Source: Conus ventricosus
Taxonomy: Eukaryota; Mollusca; Gastropoda; Neogastropoda; Conidae
Direction: 5' to 3'
Assembly: GCA_018398815.1 (NCBI GenBank)
Contig: CM031616.1
Location: 72,218,353-72,282,352, forward strand
Length of the DNA: 64,000 bases
Positions 56,128 through 64,000 of the stretch are shown piece after piece; positions within the stretch are counted from its first letter, which is position 1, and each line of letters starts with the position of its first letter. The notes beneath the pieces are model-generated. The model was given only the letters and a program-made list of their open reading frames with translations. It was not told the origin of the DNA and searched no databases. Position numbers and translations under genes: made by a program.

Positions 56128-56298
56128 GATACTGTACTTCATATTGTACTCAATGAAATGGTGTAATGAATATTTCACTGACAGATACTGTACTTCATAT
56201 TGTACTCAATGAAATGGTGTAATGATATTTCACTGACAGATACTGTACTTCTAATTATTGTACTCATGAAACGGTGTAATGAATATTTCACTGACATG
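56128..56298. repeat. 56-bp tandem repeat, 3 copies
   Basis: Unit agatactgtacttcatattg, tactcaatgaaatggtgtaa, tgaatatttcactgac. Confidence 0.93.
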
Positions 56299-56309
56299 TG
56301 TGTGCATGC

Positions 56310-56458
56310 GCACATGCGCGCGCGCACACACACACACACACAAAAGCAGTGATAGCCAATGAAAAAAGGGACTATTAACATATTTGCATACAGATACATA
56401 AATACATACATGAGAAAGAGAGAGAGATAGAGAGAGAGGCAGAGAGAGACTGAGAGGC

Positions 56459-56532
<74 letters not shown>

Positions 56533-56572
56533 GAGAGACAGACAGACAGAGACAGAGAGAAGTGTGTGTGTG

Positions 56573-56618
<46 letters not shown>

Positions 56619-56622
56619 CCTT
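56310..56622. repeat. CA, GA and GT microsatellites
   Basis: (CA)n at 56322-56343, (GA)n at 56411-56560 with GACAGA variants, (GT)n at 56563-56617. Confidence 0.97.
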
Positions 56623-56689
56623 TTCTTCTTTCTGGCTCCACGTTTCTTTCTGGCACTGTGATTCTCCTGTCCCTTTCTTGCTCTTCACT

Positions 56690-59285
56690 GGCTGCCTCAC
56701 AGGCTGACTGCCATGTTTTTACACTGGTGCCTCACAGGCTGACTGCCATGTTCTTCACTGGCTGCCTCACAGGCTGACTGCCATGTTCTCACTGGCTGCC
56801 TTACAGGCTGACTGCCATGTTCTTCACTGGCTGCCTCACAGGCTGACTGCCATGTTCTTCACTGGCTGCCTACAGGCTGTGACTGCCATGTTGTTCACTG
56901 GCTGCCTTACAGACTGTGACTGCCATGTTGTTCACTGGCTGCCTTACAGGCTGTGACTGCATGTTCTTCACTGGCTGCCTTACAGGCTGTGACTGCCATG
57001 TTCTTCACTGGCTGCCTTACAGGCTGACTGCCATGTTGTTCACTGGCTGCCTTACAGACTGTGACTGCCATGTTGTTCACTGCTGCCTTTACAGGCTGTG
57101 GACTGCCATGTTCTTCACTGGCTGCCTTACAGGCTGACTGCCACGTTCTTCACTGGCTGCCTTACAGACTGTGACTGCCATGTTGTTCACTGGCTGCCTT
57201 ACAGGCTGACTGCCATGTTCTTCACTGGCTGCCTTACAGGCTGACTGCCACGTTCTTCACTGGCTGCCTTACAGGCTGTGACTGTCACGTTCTTCACTGG
57301 CTGCCTTACGGCTGTGGACTGCACGTTGTTCACTGGCTGCCTTACAGGCTGTGACTGCCACATTCTTCACTGGCTGCTTACAGGCTGACTGCACGTTCTT
57401 CACTGGCTGCCTTACAGGTTTGTGACTGCCATGTTCTTCACTGGCTGCCTTACAGGCTGACTGCCACTTCTTCACTGGCTGCCTCACAGGCTGACTGCCA
57501 TGTTCTTTACTGGCTGCCTTACAGGCTGTGACTGCCTTGTTTCTTCACTGGCTGCCTTACAGGCTGACTGCCACGTTCTTCACTGGCTGCCTTACAGGCT
57601 GTGACTGCCATGTTGTTCACCGGCTGCCTTACAGGCTGTGACTGCCATGTTGTTCACTGGCTGCCTTACAGGCTGTGACTGCCATGTTCTTCACTGGCTG
57701 CCTTACAGGCTGACTGCCACATTCTTCACTGGCTGCCTCACAGGCGGGACTGCCATGTTCTTTACTGGCTGCCTTACAGGCTGTGACTGTCATGTTCTTC
57801 ACTGGCTGCCTTACAGGCTGACTGCCACGTTCTTCACTGGCTGCCTTACAGGCTGTCTGCCACGTTCTTCACTGGCTGCCTTACAGGCTGTGACTGCCAT
57901 GTTGTTCACTGGCTGCCTTACAGGCTGTGACTGCCATGTTGTTCACTGGCTGCCTCAAGGCTGTGACTGCCATGTTGTTCACTGGCTGCCTTACAGGCTG
58001 TGACTGCCACGTTCTTCACTGGCTGCCTTACAGGCTGTGACTGCCATGTTCTTCACTGGCTGCCTTACAGGCTGACTGCCATGTTGTTCACTGGCTGCCT
58101 TACAGGCTGACTGCCACGTTCTTCACTGGCTGCCTTACAGGCTGTGACTGCCATGTTGTTCACTGGCGGCCTTACAGGCGGGACTGCCATGTTGTTCACT
58201 GGCTGCCTTACAGGCTGTGACTGCCACTTTTCTTCACTGGCTGCCTTACAGGCTGTGACTGCCATGTTCTTCACTGGCTGCCTTACAGGCTGTGACTGCC
58301 ACGTTCTTCACTGGCTGCCTTACAGGCTGACTGCCATGTGTTCACTAGCTGCCTTACAGGCGGGACTGCCATGTTCTTCACTGGCTACCTTACAGGCGGG
58401 ACTGCCATGTTCTTCACTGGCTGCCTTACAGGCTGACTGCCACGTTCTTCACTGGCTGCCTTACAGGCTGTGACTGCCTTTGTTGTTCACTGACTGCCTT
58501 ACAGGCTGTGACTGCCATGTTCTTCACTGGCTGCCTTACAGGCTGACTGCCACGTTCTTCACTGGCTGCCTTACAGGCTGTGACTGCCATGTTGTTCACT
58601 GGCTGCCTTACAGACTGTGACTGCCATGTTGTTCACTGGCTGCCTTACAGACTGTGACTGCCTCGTTCTTCACTGGCTGCCTTACAGACTGTGACTGCCA
58701 TGTTCTTCACTGGCTGCCTTACAGACTGTGACTGCCATGTTCTTCACTGGCTGCCTCACAGGCGGTGACTGCCATGTTCTTCACTGGCTGCCTTACAGAC
58801 TGTGACTGCCATGTTCTTCAATGGCTGCCTTACAGGCTGACTGCCACGTTCTTCACTGGCTGCCTTACAGGCTGTGAGCCATGTTGTTCACTGGCTGCCT
58901 TACAGGCTGTGACTGCCACGTTCTTCACTGGCTGCCTTACAGGCTGTGACTGCCATGTTGTTCACTGGCTGCCTTACAGGCTTTTGACTGCCATGTTGTT
59001 CACTGGCTGCCTTACAGCTTGACTGCCATGTGTTCACTGCTGCCTCACAGGCTGACTGCCATGTTCTTTACTGGCTGCCTTACAGACTGTGACTGCCATG
59101 TTTTTCCCACTGGCTGCCTTACAGGCTGACTGCCATGTTCTTCACTGGCTGCCTTACAGGCTGTGACTGCCATGTTGTTCACTGGCTGCCTTATAGGCTG
59201 ACTGCCATGTTCTTCACTGGCTGCCTTACAGGCTGTGACTGCCATGTTCTTCACTGGCTGCCTTACAGGCTGTGACTGCCATGCT
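56690..59285. repeat. 2.6-kb satellite-like array with 34- and 37-bp monomers, about 70 copies
   Basis: The core is ctgccatgttcttcactggc plus tgccttacagg. Monomers differ by an extra TGA (gctgactgcc, 34 bp; gctgtgactgcc, 37 bp) and by ttctt/ttgtt. The two types are intermixed without strict alternation. 1-bp indels in many copies break the frames (e.g. FTGCLTGCDCHVLHWLPYRL). This is the largest repeat in the window. Confidence 0.96.
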
Positions 59286-59791
59286 GTTCCCCTGGTGCCA
59301 AGAGAACCACAGGCTTTCAGCTGGTGTCCTGTGTTAGATACCATGGGTGTATCAGACCAGTTAAGCCAGGGTTGACTGAACAATATTACCCAGGAGACGA
59401 CATCAACGACTCACAGACAGATCTAATGGTTCAATTCCCAGGAAGGAATTAGACGGTCCCATGCTATCAGTGAATGTCTTCATAAATACACTTTCCATCA
59501 CCCAAAAAGTAAAAAAAAAAAAAAACAACAACAAAACGCAAAAATTCTGTCATTGTCACAATTTGGGAAGAAGTGTTTGTTGTGTTTTGGTTTTTCCATA
59601 TGGTTTACATGTTCGTTCATTGTTACAGATGAACTGCAAGTCTGCTTCACTGAGACATGGCCGCATCTGAGGCACACGCCGACATTTCACACGTGGCCAA
59701 CATTGCAGACGCGTTCAGAATGCATTAAGAAAATAAAGATATGAACAAAACAAAATAAAATGCTTTTTCTGTGTGGCATAGAACTGAGACA

Positions 59792-59796
<5 letters not shown>
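59286..59796. other. No gene recognised
   Basis: Unique sequence after the satellite; A-rich near 59510-59530. Confidence 0.6.
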
Positions 59797-59852
<56 letters not shown>

Positions 59853-59880
59853 CACACACACACACACGCGCGCACACATA
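59797..59880. repeat. CA microsatellite
   Basis: (CA)n with CGCA and CGCG interruptions. Confidence 0.97.
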
Positions 59881-59954
59881 CACATGATGAGCCTCAGTAA
59901 TACCATCTGAATCAAATGTGACCACCCCGAGGTAAGACATCCAAAGCAGCCAGT

Positions 59955-60180
59955 CACAGAACGAAGGGCAGCCGACAAAGCCAAAGAAAAATGCAAACAA
60001 AACTGGGCGCCAAGACAGATCTCAGAATTCTGCAAAAGGGACACCTCAAAAAGGGATGAACCATATGTCCCACACCTAAATGACATTAAAAAAAAAGCTA
60101 TCAGACTATTCCAACAGATCAATGTTGCATTGCACATATTGTACCACGCAATGGACTACACACTCTACATGTTCTTCCAG
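59955..60180 (+). CDS. Unidentified open stretch, possibly coding
   Basis: One plus frame reads ERRAADKAKEKCKQNWAPRQ, ISEFCKRDTSKRDEPYVPHL and NDIKKKAIRLFQQINVALHI without a stop. It is charged and helical in character. No family, start or splice site recognised. Confidence 0.25.
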
Positions 60181-60261
60181 CCTCTCGTCCTACTCTTTCT
60201 TTTCTTCTCCCCCCCCCCCCCCTCCCCCCCCCACCCTGTGTGTGTTTTGTCCTTTCTCTGT

Positions 60262-60640
60262 CCAGGGGGACCTTCCACACAGAATCAGATCAGGGAGACA
60301 ACTCTCTTGTCACCATGACTTCTTCCCCATCATACAGTGTATGCTCACACACAAAAGCTGGCAGGCACCAAGACGATGAACCAAGGGGTCATGGAGAGCA
60401 GGACTTAAACCAAAAAAAGGACCTGTGTGACAGGGTCATAGAGAAGCTACAAGACGTCCACCAGGGTGTTGCTGAGGATTCCAAGGAACTCAAACGCCGC
60501 AGTCCTAAGCACTTTCTTGAATACAGCAAAATAGAGATTTTTTTTTTCTTTTTTCTTTTGCAGCATCGCTGACCTACAATCATGAATACCAGATGTCTGA
60601 TCTCAAAGCACAGTTGGCCAACCCTTGAGGGACACCAGGT
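60262..60640 (+). CDS. Possible exon pair of an unidentified gene
   Basis: 'tcctttctctgtccag' at about 60250-60265 is a good acceptor. The following frame is open to about 60540: GDNSLVTMTSSPSYSVCSHT, then EQDLNQKKDLCDRVIEKLQD, VHQGVAEDSKELKRRSPKHF. A second acceptor (T-rich tract then TTTTGCAG, about 60540-60563) precedes 76 bp ending in CAG/GTGAGT (60639/60640), a textbook donor. That second piece has a stop (SLTYNHEYQM... NP, stop). No donor is clear between the two, so the model is tentative. Confidence 0.3.
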
Positions 60641-60690
60641 GAGTTGACAAAATTCCAAATGTGAAAACAGAAAGGAATCTGCCCACATTG

Positions 60691-60888
60691 CTACTCATGT
60701 ATGCTTAACACCAACCACGATTCATGCGCAGTGCTGAACTTGTGTGTTCCAAACCATGAAACATTACAGTGATAATCTTGATCAGGGGCAACGGCCAGCA
60801 AAATAGACTGTTCATCAAAGAGTTGGCTGACCAGTTTGTGTGTGAAAATGGCTGCGGCGTCAGCAATGTCATAGGGTGAAAACAGCAA
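60691..60888 (-). CDS. Possible exon of an unidentified gene
   Basis: The minus frame reads YDIADAAAIFTHKLVSQLFD then EQSILLAVAPDQDYHCNVSW. CGCCGCAG near 60855 may be an acceptor and ACT/GTAATG near 60770 a weak donor. The amino-acid composition looks protein-like. No family recognised. The next repeat array begins at its edge. Confidence 0.3.
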   Translation of the reverse strand: MLFSPYDIADAAAIFTHKLVSQLFDEQSILLAVAPDQDYHCNVSWFGTHKFSTAHESWLVLSIHE

Positions 60889-61378
60889 AGCAGGGGTTAG
60901 AGTATCACTTTAACACTTGGTTACTGCAAAGCAGGGGTTAGAGTATCACTTTAACACTCTGCTACTGCAAAGCAGGGGTTAGAGTATCACTTCAACACTC
61001 TGCTACTGCAAAGCAGGGGTTTAGAGTATCACTTTAACACTCTGCTACTGCAAAGCAGGGGTTAGAGTATCACTTTAACACTCTGCTACTGCAAAGCAGG
61101 GTTAGAGTATCACTTTAACACTCTGCTACTGCAAAGCAGGGGTTAGAGTATCACTTTAACACTCTGCTACTGCAAAGCAGGGGTTAGAGTATCACTTTAA
61201 CACTTGGTTACTGCAGGGGTTAGAGTATCACTTTAACACTTGGTTACTGCAAAGCAGGGGTTAGAGTATCACTTTAACACACTCTGCTACTGCAAAGCAG
61301 GGGTTAGAGTATCACTTTAACACTCTGCTACTGCAAAGCAGGGGTTAGAGTATCACTTTAACACTCTGCTACTGCAAA
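60889..61378. repeat. 41-bp minisatellite, about 12 copies
   Basis: Unit ctgcaaagcaggggttagag, tatcactttaacactctgct, a. Variants read cttggtta in place of ctctgcta. Single-base indels occur. Confidence 0.96.
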
Positions 61379-62042
61379 AGTGACAGTCTAAAGAACACTG
61401 TTGCTTTCCAATTATTTTCACATGATTGCAGTCATATTATGGCTACTTAAAGACACAAAAATCCCGATTTCAATATCATGATAACAAAGACAACAACAGA
61501 TGCTCCATTGCGAGTTCCAAAACATCAAATACGAGCTGGGAATAGACCAATAATGTTACTGTTCATCACTGAACCGTAACCATGTCAAATCCTGAAACAT
61601 CCTCATTTGAGCTCTCACAACATCAATGGTTGTTGACGCTTCCAACTTCTGTCTTTTCAACACTGGTGTCAATCAAACTGACATGGATCTCAAGACCTGA
61701 TGGTCACCAACATCTGGAGCTGGTCTCAGTCATCACGCAGTCTCAGGGGATGAAGTCGGAATTCAAAAGATAACCTATGTGGCCATGGAAACAGGATGTG
61801 TTACTGACAAGAAAACTGCAGCTGGCAATTTCAGCACTTTTTTTTTCAATTTGCTTTACTTTGAGATGTTTTTTTGCCGAATAATTTTCCAAAGTTCTTT
61901 AAAAACTACTCAAGAACTGTGAAGTTGTAAGAACACTACATCTTAGAAAAGTTCCAGAGCATTTTAGAGCATTTGAAATGTCACTGATAACTACTTCAGT
62001 AATCTGGACACTCTGGTCATGAACCACTCCCTGTCACTGTTT
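61379..62042. other. No gene recognised
   Basis: A 63-codon frame at 61582-61773 has no known motif. A/T-rich afterwards. Confidence 0.55.
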
Positions 62043-62160
62043 TCACCATTTCCTGATTTTGGTAAGTTTCGCATGTTCTGTACCAAACCTGACACACTGT
62101 CACTGTCATGATTTTGATAAGTTTCCCATGTTCTGTACCAAACCTGATATACTGTCGCTG
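62043..62160. repeat. 57-bp tandem duplication
   Basis: 'gattttggtaagtttcgcat...accaaacctgacacactgtc' is followed by a near copy. Confidence 0.93.
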
Positions 62161-62514
62161 TCATGATTTTCAATATCTGTGACATGTCCAGTTGATGACC
62201 GAAGCTCTGAAATGTGTGGACACCGAATGTGACAGTACGCCATATGTCTGGACGCTGACGCCCACACTGATTCAGCTGAACACAGCAAGCTTTGTTTTGC
62301 ATAGTGGTCAGATTCCCAGAAAAACGCAAAGCCTTACAATCCAAAACCTACCATGACTGATTAAACGCTTAATCCATCAATGACCAACCGATTGCTCAGC
62401 CTTTGGACAACCTAATCCATTGATAATTATCTGATCCCTCAGCCTTTCAATGACTCGTGCTCAGTTCCAGTGTAACTCATCAACTGCAAGTACCTTGACT
62501 GTATCACGACTTCA
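62161..62514. other. No feature recognised
   Basis: Unique sequence; no motif. Confidence 0.5.
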
Positions 62515-62842
62515 CAGAATCTTACCTATGTTGAACTTTTCAGCGGCAGAGTCACAGAATCTTACCTATGTTGAACTTTTCAGTGGCAGAGTCACAGAAT
62601 CTTACCAATGTTGAACTTTTCAGCGGCAGAGTCACAGAATCTTACCTATGTTGAACTTTTCAGCGGCAGAGTCACAGAATCTTACCTATGTTGAACTTTT
62701 CAGCGGCAGAGTCACAGAATCTTACCTATGTTGAACTTTTCAGCGGCAGAGTCACAGAATCTTACCTATGTTGAACTTTTTTCAGCGGCAGAGTCACAGA
62801 ATCTTACCTTTGTTGAACTTTTCAGCGGCAGAGTCACAGAAT
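62515..62842. repeat. 40-bp minisatellite, about 8 copies
   Basis: Unit gttgaacttttcagcggcag plus agtcacagaatcttacctat. Confidence 0.96.
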
Positions 62843-63737
62843 CTGGCTCACAGCACAAATCGGTCCACAGCGCTGCAGCACTGCCAATGATGAAGACGCA
62901 GGAGAGACGAAAAATTAACAGTCATGCTGCATGTCACTATTTTCCTAACGGACTGTGACTTTCCAACAGCAAAACCAACCCGTATTCTTAATTCATACAA
63001 ACTTAAATACAAAAAAAAAGAAGTCAAAAGCAAAACCATCTTGAACTGCTTTTTAACCGAGAAATTCAAAATACATGATTGAAGATCAACGGATATGATA
63101 GTTGCCATCATTTGAAATAAAATAAAATTAAGAAAAAGAAAAGAAAGACAAAAAGACTAAAACTACAGAAATACAGAAAAAACAACCCAGCATCAAGGAA
63201 TGTTGCATCGATCCATGGCCGCATTTGGAGTCAAAAGTTTGGGGCCCTAAAAACGTTTTTTTTTCGCTTGGACTAGATGTTCTTGAGCAGATATGAAATA
63301 ATGCCCATGTATCTTTACAACCTAGATTCTTGAGGCAAAGCTTCAGACAAAGCTGTGTGCATGTTTCACAGACAGAAAGGACATTCTTTGTGGCCATGGC
63401 AGCAAGTGATGGACTCTTAAATCTTTATGTGGTAAAGATTCTTTTCAGCCCTTAGAAATTCATTTGGTACCAGTTCTTTGGAGTCCTCCATGTTGTTTGC
63501 TGCATACACGTTCAAATCACTGAGGGAGGACAACAGCATTTTTGGTTTGTTTGTTGAGAGTCACTGTACAGTGCCTGAAGCATTAAAAGGGTTAATTGCG
63601 TAAATTTGACAATAACCAACACCCTGACTATATCGACCTATGATTCAGACTAAGGGACAAAACTCATCAATGACTGACACCCAGCCAAGGAAAGGCTCTA
63701 TTCATCAGACAGTAAATCCTACACTCATTAATTAATG
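62843..63737. other. No gene recognised
   Basis: A/T-rich unique sequence. Minus-strand frames at 62848-63111 and 63128-63397 show no known motif. Confidence 0.55.
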
Positions 63738-64000
63738 GAGTGACCTTGACAGGTGAAAGTTCACTGAACGTCATTAAGGGAGTGACCTTGACAGTGAAAG
63801 TTCACTGAACGTCATTAAGGGAGTGACCTTGACAGGTGAAAGTTCACTGAGCGTCATTAACTGAATGTCATTAACTAAGGGAGTGACCTTGACAGTGAAA
63901 GTTCACTGAACTTCATTAAGGGAGTGACCTTGACAGTGAAAGTTCACTGAACGTCACTAATTAAGGGAGTGACCTTGACAAGTAAATGTTCACTGAACAT
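63738..64000. repeat. About 41-bp tandem repeat, 6 copies, running off the window
   Basis: Unit ggagtgaccttgacagtgaa, agttcactgaacgtcattaa, g. Copies vary by small indels. Confidence 0.94.

Noticed and set aside
56690..59285. Frames of up to 121 codons with FTGCLTGCDCH repeats
   Set aside because: Satellite monomers; frames break at 1-bp indels, and no frame spans the array.

Overview
The window is eukaryotic intergenic and intronic DNA, most likely from a mollusc and probably a gastropod. That is inference from the mix of features: dense CA/GT microsatellites, many different minisatellites with 20-65 bp units, decayed CR1/L2-like, RTE/I-like and Penelope-like retroelements, gypsy-type LTR elements, and one vertebrate-style split exon. 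There are no bacterial operons, CRISPR arrays, rRNA genes or recognisable tRNA genes.

The only host gene part named with confidence is one MORC-family GHKL-ATPase exon on the minus strand (3582-3714). It has clean splice sites and a split codon at each end. Three or four other pieces look like exons (26310-26476, 60262-60640, 60691-60888) but cannot be named.

Layout. 1-3145: decayed non-LTR reverse transcriptase (minus), then the C-terminal endonuclease part of a Penelope-like element (plus), then long CT and GT tracts. 3146-6390: MORC exon and a 30-bp minisatellite. 6390-7542: a minus-strand LINE tail, then the 5' end of a second LINE carrying a 2A-like NPGP motif. 7784-11535: a complete but decayed gypsy-type LTR element with both LTRs. 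11698-23090: a pile of CR1/L2-like LINEs, including one inserted precisely inside another. 23100-30364: microsatellites, minisatellites and LINE tails. 30365-30464: assembly gap. 31083-37445: minisatellites and a second LTR element with a tRNA-Pro-type primer site, a long LTR, and RT/RNase H deleted. 37446-41716: LINE tails and an I-type RNase H fragment. 41717-64000: mainly tandem repeats, among them a 53-bp array open in all three forward frames, a 32-bp array, an inverted repeat, a 2.6-kb satellite with 34/37-bp monomers, and 41-, 40- and 41-bp arrays.

The genes do not form a pathway. The window records repeated retrotransposition and tandem-repeat expansion around a sparse host gene. Most long open frames are by-products of tandem repeats whose unit lengths happen to lack stops. 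All identifications are by eye from protein motifs; no alignment or database search was run.
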